64,000 nucleotides of DNA, taken from NCBI RefSeq assembly GCF_009882975.1, contig NZ_WTUX01000012.1, positions 192,820-256,819 of the forward strand, read 5' to 3'. Position numbers and translations under genes: made by a program. This stretch comes from Maritimibacter harenae. Lineage in GTDB: Bacteria > Pseudomonadota > Alphaproteobacteria > Rhodobacterales > Rhodobacteraceae. The notes beneath the pieces were generated by a model. It searched no databases and was not told the DNA's origin. It saw nothing but the letters and a program-made list of their open reading frames with translations. Shown in pieces: positions 53,374 to 62,317 of this stretch (its first letter is position 1; each line of letters starts with the position of its first letter).

Positions 53374-55415
53374 GGCTCTGGCCCGGCCTCCTGCTGGTCG
53401 GCGCGCTCTTGTCGGCCGCGGCGGGGCGTGATGCGGTCGACGACTGGGTCGCGCGTACCGAGCTTCCGCCGCTGACGGTCGAGACCTCGGACGAGGTACT
53501 GGACCGGGACGGACGGCTTCTGCGCGCCTATACGGTTGCGGATGGTCGCTGGCGGCTCGGGCTGGACGGGGCGCCGGTCGATCCGCTCTTCCTGGACCTT
53601 CTCATCGCCTACGAGGACAAGCGGTTCCGCCGCCATCACGGCGTCGATCCATTTGCGGTGGCGCGTGCCGCCGGGCAGGCCGTGGCGAACGGCGGCGTGG
53701 TGTCCGGGGCTTCGACCCTGACCATGCAGACCGCGCGGCTGTTGGAGGACGGGCCGACCGGAACGCTCCCCGGCAAGCTGCGCCAGGTGCGCGTGGCACT
53801 GGCGCTGGAGCAGCGGCTGACGAAGGACGAGATCCTCGCCCTCTACCTTGATCGTGCGCCCTACGGCGGCAACACCGAAGGCATCCGCGCGGCGACCCGC
53901 GCGTGGTTCGGCAAGGAGCCGGGACGGCTCACGCCCGCCGAAGCCGCGCTGTTGGTCGCCCTGCCCCAGTCACCGGAGACCCGGCGACCGGATCGCCACC
54001 CCGAGGCGGCACGGGCGGCGCGGGATCGGGTGATCGAGCGGACGCGCGCGGCGGGAGTGCTGGACCCCGAACGCGCGGAGACCGCCCGGCGCGCGCCGGT
54101 GCCGACACAGCGCCGTGCCCTGCCCGCGCTGGCCCCGCACATGGCCGATCGTGTCCGCGCCGAGGGACCGGGCCCCGACGGGCGGCTGGCCACCACGCTG
54201 GACGCCGGAATGCAGGCGCGGCTCGAGGCTCTGGCGCGGCGCGCGGTGGCCGACCACGGCGCGGGGCGGCTATCGATCGCGATGGTGGTGGCGGATCACC
54301 GGAGCGGAGAGGTGCTGGCCAGCGTCGGGTCGGCGGAGTATGCGCCGACGGATCGGCAGGGCTTCGTCGACATGACCCGTGCGCATCGTTCGCCCGGCTC
54401 GACGCTGAAGCCGCTGGTCTACGCGATGGCCTTCGACGACGGGCTGGCACACCCGGAAACGATGATCGACGACGCGCCGATCGCCTTCGGAAGCTACACG
54501 CCCGAGAATTTCGACGGCGCCTTTCGCGGGCCGGTGAGCGTGGCCGAGGCGTTGCGCCTGTCGCTGAACGTGCCGGTGGTCGCCCTGGCCTCGGAGATCG
54601 GGCCGGCGCGCATCCTCGCCGCGCTCGAAACGGCCGGGGCCGAGCCGCGCCTGCCCGGCGGCGCGCCGGGGCTGGCGATCACGCTCGGCGGACTGGGCGT
54701 GAGGGCCGAGGGGCTGACCGCGCTCTATGCCGGATTGGCGTCCGGCGGGCAGGTGGTGGAGCTCACGCACCGACCGGGTACGCCGCGCGCGGTGCCGGGT
54801 CGGCTGGTGTCGCCAGAGGCGGCCTGGCAGGTGGGCCATATCCTCTCGGGTCTCGCCCCGCCGCCGAACGCGCCGCGCATCCGGCTCGCCTACAAGACGG
54901 GCACGTCCTATGGCCACCGCGACACCTGGGCGGTGGGGTTCGACGGGCGCTACGTGGTGACCGTGTGGATGGGGCGCCCGGACGGGACGCCGGTGCCGGG
55001 CGCCTTCGGGGCCGAGATGGCCGCGCCGATCCTTTTCGAGGCGTTCTCCCGCGTGACTCCGGATGTCGCGCCGCTGGGTCCGCCGCCGCCGGGCACGCTG
55101 ATGCTGAGCCACGCGGCGCTTCCCCGGCCCCTCCAATCCTTCCGGCCGCGCGACGCGGTCTTCGCCGCCCCGGAAGGGGAGCCGGAGCTCGCTTTTCCCC
55201 CGGACGGCGCGTTGGTGGAGACAGGGGGTATGCCGCTGGCGGTGAAGATCCGCGACGGGCAGCCGCCCTTCACGGTGATGGCGAACGGGGCGCCGGTGCT
55301 GGTGCAGAGCCACGCGCGCGACACGATGCTGGACCTGCCGGCGCCGGGGCACGTGACGCTTTCGGTAATCGACGCGGCCGGCCGGGCGGCACGGGCGCAG
55401 GTGGAACTGCGCTGA
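53370..55415 (+). CDS. pbpC: Penicillin-binding protein 1C
   Basis: A 681-residue class A PBP. The N-terminal anchor is LWPGLLLVGALLSAAAG. Glycosyltransferase (GT51) motifs are AYEDKRFRRHHGVD and GASTLTMQTARLL. The transpeptidase has SPGSTLKPLVY (SxxK), LSLNVP (SxN) and YKTGTSYGHRD (KTG). The PBP1C-specific C-terminal domain ends in PAPGHVTLSVIDAAGRAARA. The start is GTG 53370, which overlaps the A2M stop by four bases (GTGA); an ATG-started longer frame upstream is a shadow of the A2M gene. Confidence 0.94.
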   Translation: MRLWPGLLLVGALLSAAAGRDAVDDWVARTELPPLTVETSDEVLDRDGRLLRAYTVADGRWRLGLDGAPVDPLFLDLLIAYEDKRFRRHHGVDPFAVARAAGQAVANGGVVSGASTLTMQTARLLEDGPTGTLPGKLRQVRVALALEQRLTKDEILALYLDRAPYGGNTEGIRAATRAWFGKEPGRLTPAEAALLVALPQSPETRRPDRHPEAARAARDRVIERTRAAGVLDPERAETARRAPVPTQRRALPALAPHMADRVRAEGPGPDGRLATTLDAGMQARLEALARRAVADHGAGRLSIAMVVADHRSGEVLASVGSAEYAPTDRQGFVDMTRAHRSPGSTLKPLVYAMAFDDGLAHPETMIDDAPIAFGSYTPENFDGAFRGPVSVAEALRLSLNVPVVALASEIGPARILAALETAGAEPRLPGGAPGLAITLGGLGVRAEGLTALYAGLASGGQVVELTHRPGTPRAVPGRLVSPEAAWQVGHILSGLAPPPNAPRIRLAYKTGTSYGHRDTWAVGFDGRYVVTVWMGRPDGTPVPGAFGAEMAAPILFEAFSRVTPDVAPLGPPPPGTLMLSHAALPRPLQSFRPRDAVFAAPEGEPELAFPPDGALVETGGMPLAVKIRDGQPPFTVMANGAPVLVQSHARDTMLDLPAPGHVTLSVIDAAGRAARAQVELR

Positions 55416-55466
55416 GCGGGTTTCGGCGCGGTTTCATTGCATGAAACCAGCTGCGCCAAAGAAAAA

Positions 55467-55488
55467 ACCCCGGCGCGAAGGCCGGGGT
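55467..55488 (-). terminator. Intrinsic terminator of trcR
   Basis: On the minus strand ACCCCGGC and GCCGGGGT pair around CTTCGC and are followed by TTTTTTC. It lies 27 bases after the trcR stop. Confidence 0.85.
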
Positions 55489-55514
55489 CCTCGATTTCGC
55501 GGGGACGGCGACGA

Positions 55515-56261
55515 TCACTTGTCGTCGTCGTCCTCGTCGTCGCTGTCGGGCAGGTTGAAGAAGCTGTCGGCATCCACCGGCTCTTCCTTCTTCTCCTCTT
55601 CGTCCTCGCCACCCAGCGTGAACGTCTCGAGCCCCTCGATCGCCGTCGGCATCTTGGGCTCCGTGTCCATCCCGAGGCTCTGCTCGGTCGAAAGCAGCTT
55701 GCGGCGCTCGTCGTCCGACATCGCCTCGCCCTCGGCGGCCTTCTTCTTGGCGGCCTTCTGCACGGCGGCGTCAAGCTCGGTCTGCTTGCACAGGCCCAGC
55801 GCGACCGGGTCGATCGGTTCCATCGCCTGGATGTTCCAGTGCGTGCGTTCGCGGATCGACTGGATCGTCGGCTTGGTGGTGCCCACGAGCTTGGCGATCT
55901 GGGCGTCGGTCAGCTCCGGGTGGAACTTCACCAGCCAGAGAATCGAGTTCGGCCGGTCCTGACGCTTGGACAGCGGGGTGTAGCGCGGGCCGCGACGCTT
56001 TTCCTCGCCCACGGCGGCCGGGTTGAACTTGAGCTTCAGCTTGTGAAGCGGCTCCTTCTCGGCCTTGTCGATCTCGTCCTGCGTCAGCTGGTTGTTGGCG
56101 ATCGGGTCGAACCCTTTCACGCCCTGCGCAACCTCGCCATCCGCGATCCCCTGCACCTCGAGCTCGTGCAGGCCGCAGAAGTCGGCGATCTGCTTGAAGC
56201 TGATCGTCGTGTTGTCCACCAGCCAGACGGCGGTGGCCTTGGCCATGATCGGTTTGTCCAT
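55515..56261 (-). CDS. trcR: Cell-cycle transcriptional regulator TrcR (DUF1013)
   Basis: A 248-residue protein conserved in alphaproteobacteria. AVWLVDNTTISFKQIADFCG and LHELEVQGIADGEVAQGVKG form an N-terminal helix-turn-helix-like region. NSILWLVKFHPELTDAQIAK with LVGTTKPTIQSIRERTHWN is a second one. The tail is very acidic (DSDDEDDDDK). TrcR is known to bind RNA polymerase and the CtrA-linked cell-cycle programme. ATG 56261 has AAAGGAG seven bases upstream. Confidence 0.93.
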   Translation of the reverse strand: MDKPIMAKATAVWLVDNTTISFKQIADFCGLHELEVQGIADGEVAQGVKGFDPIANNQLTQDEIDKAEKEPLHKLKLKFNPAAVGEEKRRGPRYTPLSKRQDRPNSILWLVKFHPELTDAQIAKLVGTTKPTIQSIRERTHWNIQAMEPIDPVALGLCKQTELDAAVQKAAKKKAAEGEAMSDDERRKLLSTEQSLGMDTEPKMPTAIEGLETFTLGGEDEEEKKEEPVDADSFFNLPDSDDEDDDDK

Positions 56262-56385
56262 AGCGACACTCCTTTAGATACGCCGGTGCCGGTCCCCGGA
56301 AAGGGGCGCCTGTTGCAGGCTGGGCTACCGTTGTCGGGAAACTTGGCGCCTATATAGTGCGACGGAACCCGTGAGGAAAGAGCGA

Positions 56386-57015
56386 ATGCGCGCCCTGATC
56401 CTGCTTCTGTGCTTGACCGGCATGGCCCGCGCCGATGGCGAGCGGGCCGGGAACTTCGACTACTACGTGCTCGCGCTCAGCTGGTCGCCGAACTGGTGCA
56501 AGCTCGAGGGCGACGCGCGCGGGTCGCCGCAATGCGACCGCGATTTCGGCTGGGTGCTGCACGGGCTCTGGCCACAATACGAGGACGGGTGGCCCGCCTA
56601 TTGCCCGACCACCGAACGCGCGCCCACGCGCCGGATGACGGCCGCGCAGGCGGACCTTTTCGGCGACGGCGGCGCGGCGTGGTACCAGTGGCGCAAGCAC
56701 GGGGTGTGCTCGGGCCTGGCGCCGGAGGCGTATTACGACCTGGCGCGTGACGCCTACGCGGCGGTCGAGCGTCCGGAGGTGCTGCGCAAGATCGACCGCA
56801 CCTTCAGCATCCCCGCCACCGTGATCGAGGACGCGTTCCTTCAGGCGAACCCCGGCTGGACGGCGGACATGGTGACCGTCACCTGCACGTCGGGGCACAT
56901 CCAGGAGGCCCGGATCTGCCTGACGAAAGAGCTGGAGCCACGCCCCTGCGCGCCGGACGTTCGGCGCGATTGCCGGTTGGACGACGCGTTGCTCGAGCCG
57001 GTGCGGGCGGAGTAG
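56386..57015 (+). CDS. Ribonuclease T2 family protein with altered CAS II motif
   Basis: A 209-residue secreted protein; signal residues 1-16 (ending ARA). YYVLALSWSPNWC and WVLHGLWPQY (CAS I, H59) mark the RNase T2 family. The second active-site block, usually EWxKHGTC, is here WYQWRKHGVCSG: K104 and H105 are present but the glutamate is Q101. Cysteines are in the expected positions. It would cleave RNA in the periplasm if still active. ATG 56386 is preferred over a GTG five codons earlier. Confidence 0.85.
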   Translation: MRALILLLCLTGMARADGERAGNFDYYVLALSWSPNWCKLEGDARGSPQCDRDFGWVLHGLWPQYEDGWPAYCPTTERAPTRRMTAAQADLFGDGGAAWYQWRKHGVCSGLAPEAYYDLARDAYAAVERPEVLRKIDRTFSIPATVIEDAFLQANPGWTADMVTVTCTSGHIQEARICLTKELEPRPCAPDVRRDCRLDDALLEPVRAE

Positions 57016-57259
57016 ATTCGGGGCGGCAGGGGGCGCGTCGTTGGGCCCTTGTGCGCGGCTTTAACGACGCGACAACCTGCTGATATTAAACGTGAAATAT
57101 CACCACTCCACTTTTCCGGTTTTCCGGAAAAGTGGAATTCGGCGCGGCGTACCAAACGGGGTGGCAGCGCAAGACCCTTGGCGGGCCTTGCCGGCGCGCA
57201 CCCCGGCACGGGACGCCCTGGCCCGACGCGCCGCTCGTCTCCCCATCGTGGCTGACACA
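57016..57259. other. Intergenic region with a perfect 13-bp palindrome
   Basis: TCCACTTTTCCGG (57107-57119) and CCGGAAAAGTGGA (57124-57136) are exact complements around TTTT. The section 57075-57140 is AT-rich compared with flanks. No T-run follows, so it is not a standard terminator. I see no gene here. Confidence 0.65.
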
Positions 57260-57421
57260 TCACCCGGCGGGGGCGAGTGCATCCCCAAGCTGGTAGGGCC
57301 AAAGCAGGAGCCCCAGCACCCCGCGCCAGAAACCCGGATGCAGGTAGCCCAGCGTGAAGAGCCACCCGGCGAACCACAGCATCCCGAGCGAGCTTTGAAC
57401 GACCACTTTCGTATTGGACAT
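57260..57421 (-). CDS. Small membrane protein of unknown function
   Basis: A 53-residue protein: SNTKVVVQSSLGMLWFAGWL then FTLGYLHPGFWRGVLGLLLW and PYQLGDALAPAG. Two short hydrophobic helices. AAGGGGAAG lies three bases before ATG 57421. It follows urtE by 57 bases on the same strand and may be the last gene of the urea transporter operon. No family recognised. Confidence 0.6.
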   Translation of the reverse strand: MSNTKVVVQSSLGMLWFAGWLFTLGYLHPGFWRGVLGLLLWPYQLGDALAPAG

Positions 57422-57478
57422 GGCTTCCCCTTTCCACGTCACGATACCACGTGACGCGGCAGGCCGAATTGACCGGGA

Positions 57479-58174
57479 TCAGACCGACACGCCCGCCAGG
57501 AGCTGATCGCGCGTCACGTCGCCCTTCTGGCCCGCGAGAGTCACCTCGCCCCGGCGCAGCACCACGAAGCGGTCGCCCAGGTCGTGGGCGAAGTCGAAGA
57601 ACTGCTCGACCAGGACGATCGCCATCCTCCCCTCGTCGCGCAGCATGGCGATGACCTTGCCGATCTGCTGGATGATGTTGGGCTGGATGCCCTCGGTCGG
57701 CTCGTCGAGCAGCAGGAGCTTGGGCTTGGTGATGAGCGCACGGGCGATGGCCAGCTGTTGCTGCTGACCACCCGACAGGTCGCCGCCGCGGCGATTCTGC
57801 ATTTCCTTGAGCACCGGGAAGAGCTCGAACATCGCCTCGGGCACCTCGTGCTCGCCCTTGGGCAGGCAGGCGAAGGCGGTTTCCATGTTCTCGCGCACGG
57901 TGAGCAGCGGGAAGATCTCGCGCCCCTGCGGGACCAGCGCGACCCCTTTCTGGGCCAGCGCGTGGGGCGGCAGGACGGGCAGGCTTTCGCCGTCCAGCTC
58001 GACCGTGCCCGCCGAGCGCGGGTGGCGGCCGCAGATCGCGCGGATGAGGGATGTCTTGCCCACGCCGTTGGTGCCCATCACGCAGGTGATCTGGCCGGTG
58101 GCGGCCTCCATGTCGATGCCGTTGAGAATCTGGGAATGGCCGTAGTGCAGCGTCAGGTCGCGGGTTTTCAGCAT
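57479..58174 (-). CDS. urtE: Urea ABC transporter ATPase UrtE
   Basis: A 231-residue LivF-type ATPase. LTLHYGHSQILNGIDMEAATG is the UrtE start. Walker A is MGTNGVGKTSL, signature LSGGQQQQLAIAR and Walker B LLLLDEPTEGIQPNII, where TEGIQPNIIQQIG is diagnostic for urea rather than branched amino-acid transporters. It works with UrtD at the UrtBC permease. Confidence 0.95.
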   Translation of the reverse strand: MLKTRDLTLHYGHSQILNGIDMEAATGQITCVMGTNGVGKTSLIRAICGRHPRSAGTVELDGESLPVLPPHALAQKGVALVPQGREIFPLLTVRENMETAFACLPKGEHEVPEAMFELFPVLKEMQNRRGGDLSGGQQQQLAIARALITKPKLLLLDEPTEGIQPNIIQQIGKVIAMLRDEGRMAIVLVEQFFDFAHDLGDRFVVLRRGEVTLAGQKGDVTRDQLLAGVSV

Positions 58175-58232
58175 GGTCGTCCTGCCTTGGAAAAGCGGTG
58201 CGTGGGGGATCGGTGAGACTTGCGCATGCCGG

Positions 58233-58973
58233 TCAGCGCCCCAGGTAGACGTCGATGACCTGCTTGTTCGCGGTCACGTGGTCGAGCGAGCCTTCGGCCA
58301 GGACCGAACCCTCGTGCAGTACCGTCACCTTGCAGTTCAGGCGTCGCACGAATTCCATGTCGTGCTCGACCACCACGACGGCGCGGGTCTTCGCCGCTTC
58401 GACGAGGATGTCGGTGGTCTTCTCGCGCTCTTCCGGTGTCATCCCGGCGGCGGGTTCGTCGACCAGCAGGAGCTTGGGCTCCTGGGCAAGCAGCATCCCG
58501 ATCTCGAGCCATTGCTTCTGCCCGTGGCTGAGTTCGCCCGCCTTTCGTCCGAGCGCGTTGGACAGGCCGATCTCGGCGGCGAGTTCCGAGACGCGGTTCA
58601 TGTCGGCATCGGTCGGTTTCCAGAACAGCACCGCGAAGGCGCGGCGGTTGTTCCTCAGCGCCATCAGGAGGTTGTCCTCGACCGACTGGTCTTCGAACAC
58701 CGTCGGTTTCTGGAACTTGCGCCCGATCCCCTCCTGCGCGATGCGTGCCTCGTTCATGCCGATCAGGTTGCGCGACATCTCGCCCCACAGCACCGTGCCC
58801 TCGTCCGGCTTCGTCTTGCCGGTGACGATGTCCATGAAGGTGGTCTTGCCCGCCCCGTTGGGGCCGATGATCGCGCGAAGCTCGGCCCGGCCGATGTTGA
58901 AGGACAGGTTGTTGATCGCGCGAAACCCGTCGAACGTCACCGAGATCCCGTTCACTTCCAGAAGCTGGCTCAT
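58233..58973 (-). CDS. urtD: Urea ABC transporter ATPase UrtD
   Basis: A 246-residue LivG-type ATPase. Walker A GPNGAGKTTFMD, then MNEARIAQEGIGRKFQKPTV, typical of UrtD, signature LSHGQKQWLEIGMLLAQEP and Walker B LLLVDEPAAGMTPEE. The LSHGQKQWLE variant is specific to the urea group. The start overlaps the urtC stop by four bases. Confidence 0.95.
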   Translation of the reverse strand: MSQLLEVNGISVTFDGFRAINNLSFNIGRAELRAIIGPNGAGKTTFMDIVTGKTKPDEGTVLWGEMSRNLIGMNEARIAQEGIGRKFQKPTVFEDQSVEDNLLMALRNNRRAFAVLFWKPTDADMNRVSELAAEIGLSNALGRKAGELSHGQKQWLEIGMLLAQEPKLLLVDEPAAGMTPEEREKTTDILVEAAKTRAVVVVEHDMEFVRRLNCKVTVLHEGSVLAEGSLDHVTANKQVIDVYLGR

Positions 58974-60202
58974 TCCTCGGCCTCCTCTTCACGCAGCGAT
59001 CCGTGGTCGGGTCCCAGGTCCGCGCCGTGGCGGTCCGGGTGGTGGCGGCCGGAGACGAGATCGAAGAGCCCGCCGATCCCCTGCGGGGCGAAGAGCGTGA
59101 CCAGCACGAAGGACAGGCCCAGGAGAATCGTCCACCAGTCGACCCATTGGATCGTGTAGAAACCCAGGTTGATGTCGGGGGCCTGGCCGCCGGTGAAGTA
59201 GGTCGACACGAGGCTCACGAAGACCGCGCCGATCACGGCGCCGTAGAGCCGCCCGCGCCCGCCGATGGCGACCCAGACGGCGAGGTAGATCGAGGCGATG
59301 GGCGCTATCTCGGCCGGGTTGATGATGCCGGCCTGCGGGTAGTAGAGCGCGCCGGCGATGCCCGCGATCATGGCTGTGACGGTGAAGAGGAACAGCTTGT
59401 AGCCCTCGACCGAGTAGCCGAGGAAGCGCACCCGCGCCTCGTTGTCGCGGATACCGCGGATCACGCTGCCGAACTTGCCCGACACGATCCAAGCGGCGAA
59501 GACATAGCCCAGCGCGAGCGCGAGCGCCGAGCCCCAGAAGAACCACATGGAGACGTAATCCTGGCTCACGTCGTCGAGGCCGGGGAGGTTCTGAAGCCCG
59601 GAGAGGCCGTTGTTCCCGCGCAGGCCGCTGTCGTTCTGGAAGAGGTAGAGCGACAGGGCCAGCGTCATCGCCTGCGTCAGGATCGAGAGATAGACGCCTG
59701 TGACGCGCGACCGGAAGGCGAGCCAGCCGAAGACGAAGGCAAGGAGGCCCGGCACCAGCACGACGAGGGCGAGCTGGAGCACGAGGCTGTCGGCGAAGGC
59801 CCAGACGGCCGGGAACTCGGAACTGCCGACGACGCCGAAGATCTGGTTGCCGATGCCGTCGACGATCTCCTGCTCGGTCGGCGGGATCGGTGCCTCCATC
59901 ATGGAGCTTTCCACGATCTCGCGCGTCCGCTCGTACATGAGCCACATGCCGATCATGTAGCCGCCGAGCCCGAAGAAGGCGAAATGGCCCAGCGAAAGGA
60001 TGCCCGCGTAGCCCCAGATCAGGTCCATCGCGACCGCGACGAGCGCGAGACACAGGGTCTTGCCCAGCGTCTTCACGAAGGAGGTCGAGATCATGCCGGC
60101 GCCGAAGGCCTCGGACATGAAGGTGACGCCGATGGTGAAGATCGCGAGCACCAGGAGGAAGATCAGGATCGACGGATTTCGTCCGATGAAGCTGCGGTTC
60201 AT
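58970..60202 (-). CDS. urtC: Urea ABC transporter permease UrtC
   Basis: A 410-residue permease of the LivM class. DLIWGYAGILSLGHFAFFGLGGYMIGMWL carries the LivM signature, with LSLGHFAFFGLGGYMIG most conserved. GNNGLSGLQNLPGL and AVWVAIGGRGRLYGAVIGAV follow. A periplasmic insert of about 50 residues lies between the early helices (SMMEAPIPPTEQEIVDGIGN). ATG 60202 overlaps the stop of a 25-codon ORF that starts right after urtB. Confidence 0.94.
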   Translation of the reverse strand: MNRSFIGRNPSILIFLLVLAIFTIGVTFMSEAFGAGMISTSFVKTLGKTLCLALVAVAMDLIWGYAGILSLGHFAFFGLGGYMIGMWLMYERTREIVESSMMEAPIPPTEQEIVDGIGNQIFGVVGSSEFPAVWAFADSLVLQLALVVLVPGLLAFVFGWLAFRSRVTGVYLSILTQAMTLALSLYLFQNDSGLRGNNGLSGLQNLPGLDDVSQDYVSMWFFWGSALALALGYVFAAWIVSGKFGSVIRGIRDNEARVRFLGYSVEGYKLFLFTVTAMIAGIAGALYYPQAGIINPAEIAPIASIYLAVWVAIGGRGRLYGAVIGAVFVSLVSTYFTGGQAPDINLGFYTIQWVDWWTILLGLSFVLVTLFAPQGIGGLFDLVSGRHHPDRHGADLGPDHGSLREEEAEE

Positions 60203-60276
60203 GCCTGCGCCTCCCGGGTCCCGCTCGCCCGCCCGACGGGCGCGCTGGCTTGCGTGGCTGTGCGTGTGACGGTCAT
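60199..60276 (-). CDS. Possible 25-codon coupling ORF between urtB and urtC
   Basis: The minus strand after the urtB stop has GGGGGATTGAGC then ATG ACC GTC, coding 25 residues (MTVTRTATQASAPVGRASGT and REAQA) and ending in TGA that overlaps the urtC ATG. The peptide is low in complexity and I do not recognise it. It may exist only to carry ribosomes into urtC. Confidence 0.3.
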   Translation of the reverse strand: MTVTRTATQASAPVGRASGTREAQA

Positions 60277-60278
60277 GC

Positions 60279-62255
60279 TCAATCCCCCGCCGCGCGGCCC
60301 TTGAGGGCGATGATCCCCCGGGGCCGGAACTGGATGAAGATGATGATGAAGATGATCATGTAGGTCTGCGCCGCCAGCGTGTTGGACGGGTTGAACCATT
60401 CGATCCCCTTGTGCAGCGCCCCGATCAGCCCGGCGCCCAGGAGCGTGCCCCAGATGTTGCCGACGCCGCCCACGACCACGGTCATGAAGGACTGCACGAT
60501 ATAGGCCTGCCCGATCTCGGACGTGACCTGCGCGTAGAGCCCGATGGCCACACCCGCGATCCCCGCGATGCCGGAGCCCAGCCCGAAGGTAAGCATGTTC
60601 ACGCGGCCCGGGTTGATCCCCATCGCGCCCGCCATGCCGGGGTTCTGCGTGACCGCGCGGGTTTCGAGACCGAGCCGCGTACGCTTCATGATGAAGAGGA
60701 AGACGCACAGGAAGACCAGGGCGAGCACGAAGATCGCAATGCGCACGGTGGAGATCGACACCACGTCGTTCAGCACCACCGAGCCCCCCAGCCAGTCGGG
60801 CGAGGTGAGCGGGCGGGCCTGCGTGCCGAAGATGTTCTTGGCGAGCTGTTGCAGCGCGATCGAGATGCCGAAGGTGGCAAGGAGCGTCTCCAGCGGGCGG
60901 TTGTAGAGCCAGCGGATCACCAGCCGTTCCATCGCCACGCCCGCCGCGAAGGTCACGGCGAAGGCGAGAGGGATGGCCACGATGATCGAGGCGGTGTGGT
61001 TCGGGATGATCTGCTGCACCACGTAGCCCGTGTAGGCGCCCATCATGATGAATTCGCCGTGGGCCATGTTGATGACCCCCATCACGCCGAAGGTGATGGC
61101 GAGCCCGATGGCGGCGAGGAAGTAGATCGACCCGAGGCTGAGCGCGTCGAGCCCGAGGTCGAGGAACTGGTTCAGGCCCACGTTGGTGTCGATTTTGCCC
61201 AGGGCGCGGTTGGCGGCCGCGGTGATCGCCGGGTTGGGCTCGGCATAGACGGCGACGAAGGTCGCGTCCTCGACCGCCTGCGCGGCCTCCTCGGCGGTCG
61301 GGCGGGGCGGGATCGTCCCGGCGTCGACCAGCGCGCCGTAGGCGGCTTCGCGGCGTTCGGGATCGAAAAGCTCCGCCACCGGGATGCCGCCCACGCGGCC
61401 GTCGACGATGTTGTCCTGAAGCGTCGCGCGCAGGTCGTCGGACGAGACCATCGGCGGCCCGTCCAGCATCTCGTAGGCTTCCGCGACCGGGAGCTCTTCG
61501 CTGCCCGGCTCGACTTCGCGCGCGATGTTGAGATCGGCGGGCACGTTGCCGTCCGGGAAGACACGGATCGTGGTGGCGACCAACGGGTTCAGCGTGGCGC
61601 GCACGTCGACGCCAAGGTCGCCGGCCATCTCCTCGATTGCCTCGATGCGCGCGTCCTCGTCTGGATCGTAGGTGATGGTCATCAACCGCTCGACGCGCAT
61701 CTTGCGCTCTTTCAGCGCCGGGTCCGGCTCGCCGTCGATGGAATTGCGCAGGGGCGTCAGGAGTTCGGCATTGCCGCGCCGTTCGAGGGACGAGATCGCC
61801 TCGTCCCGCTTGGCCCGGTCCGGGTCGTTGAGCTGGAAGCTGACCAGCGCCGTGCCGATCAGGCTGCGGATGCCCGAGTTCGGCTTGATCTGTTCGAGCG
61901 CGTCGTCGGGCACCTCGCCCACGACCACGCCGGTGTCGAAATCGGTGAGCGTGAAGATGTCGTCGCCGGTCTCTTCGGCGGCGAAGAACAGGCCGTCCTC
62001 GATGCGCTGGTACATGTCGCGGGCCTGCCAGACCTCGAGCACGGTCTGCGCGGCCTCGAGTCCGCTGTTGGCCACGGCGTCGATCGCCGGGCCGATGGTG
62101 CGACGGGAGCTTTCGACGATCAGGTCGGCGTGCTCCTGCAGCACCTGCTGCATCGGGCCGAGGTCGTCGGTCGCTTGCGTCGCGGCGTCCTGCGCCTTCG
62201 CGAGCGTAGCCAGACAGACCGCGGCGAGCACGATCACCAATAGGCGTTTCAACAT
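60279..62255 (-). CDS. urtB: Urea ABC transporter permease UrtB
   Basis: A 658-residue protein in two parts. After a signal peptide (MLKRLLVIVLAAVCLATLAK) comes a soluble region of about 330 residues that includes RIEDGLFFAAEETGDDIFTL and LRSLIGTALVSFQL-like blocks known in UrtB. A LivH-type permease with eight or so helices follows (AIGLAITFGVMGVINMAHGE, FGISIALQQLAKNIFG, NPGMAGAMGINPGRVNML). It forms the urea channel with UrtC. Confidence 0.94.
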   Translation of the reverse strand: MLKRLLVIVLAAVCLATLAKAQDAATQATDDLGPMQQVLQEHADLIVESSRRTIGPAIDAVANSGLEAAQTVLEVWQARDMYQRIEDGLFFAAEETGDDIFTLTDFDTGVVVGEVPDDALEQIKPNSGIRSLIGTALVSFQLNDPDRAKRDEAISSLERRGNAELLTPLRNSIDGEPDPALKERKMRVERLMTITYDPDEDARIEAIEEMAGDLGVDVRATLNPLVATTIRVFPDGNVPADLNIAREVEPGSEELPVAEAYEMLDGPPMVSSDDLRATLQDNIVDGRVGGIPVAELFDPERREAAYGALVDAGTIPPRPTAEEAAQAVEDATFVAVYAEPNPAITAAANRALGKIDTNVGLNQFLDLGLDALSLGSIYFLAAIGLAITFGVMGVINMAHGEFIMMGAYTGYVVQQIIPNHTASIIVAIPLAFAVTFAAGVAMERLVIRWLYNRPLETLLATFGISIALQQLAKNIFGTQARPLTSPDWLGGSVVLNDVVSISTVRIAIFVLALVFLCVFLFIMKRTRLGLETRAVTQNPGMAGAMGINPGRVNMLTFGLGSGIAGIAGVAIGLYAQVTSEIGQAYIVQSFMTVVVGGVGNIWGTLLGAGLIGALHKGIEWFNPSNTLAAQTYMIIFIIIFIQFRPRGIIALKGRAAGD

Positions 62256-62277
62256 GCGATCCCTACCCCAAAGGAAA

Positions 62278-62303
62278 GGACGGCGGGGGCAGCCCCGCCG
62301 TCC
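62278..62303 (-). other. Stable stem-loop between urtA and urtB
   Basis: GGACGGCGGGG and CCCCGCCGTCC pair perfectly over 11 bases around GCAG, without a U-run. It lies 14 bases after the urtA stop. The position mirrors the hairpin after the peptide-binding protein gene, and it should stabilise urtA mRNA or cut read-through into urtB. Confidence 0.75.
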
Positions 62304-62317
62304 GAAGCTTCGTCAGA

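Noticed and set aside
60411-62243. Plus-strand frame of 610 codons over urtB
   Set aside because: Shadow frame rich in Arg, His and Asp; urtB on the minus strand is unmistakable.
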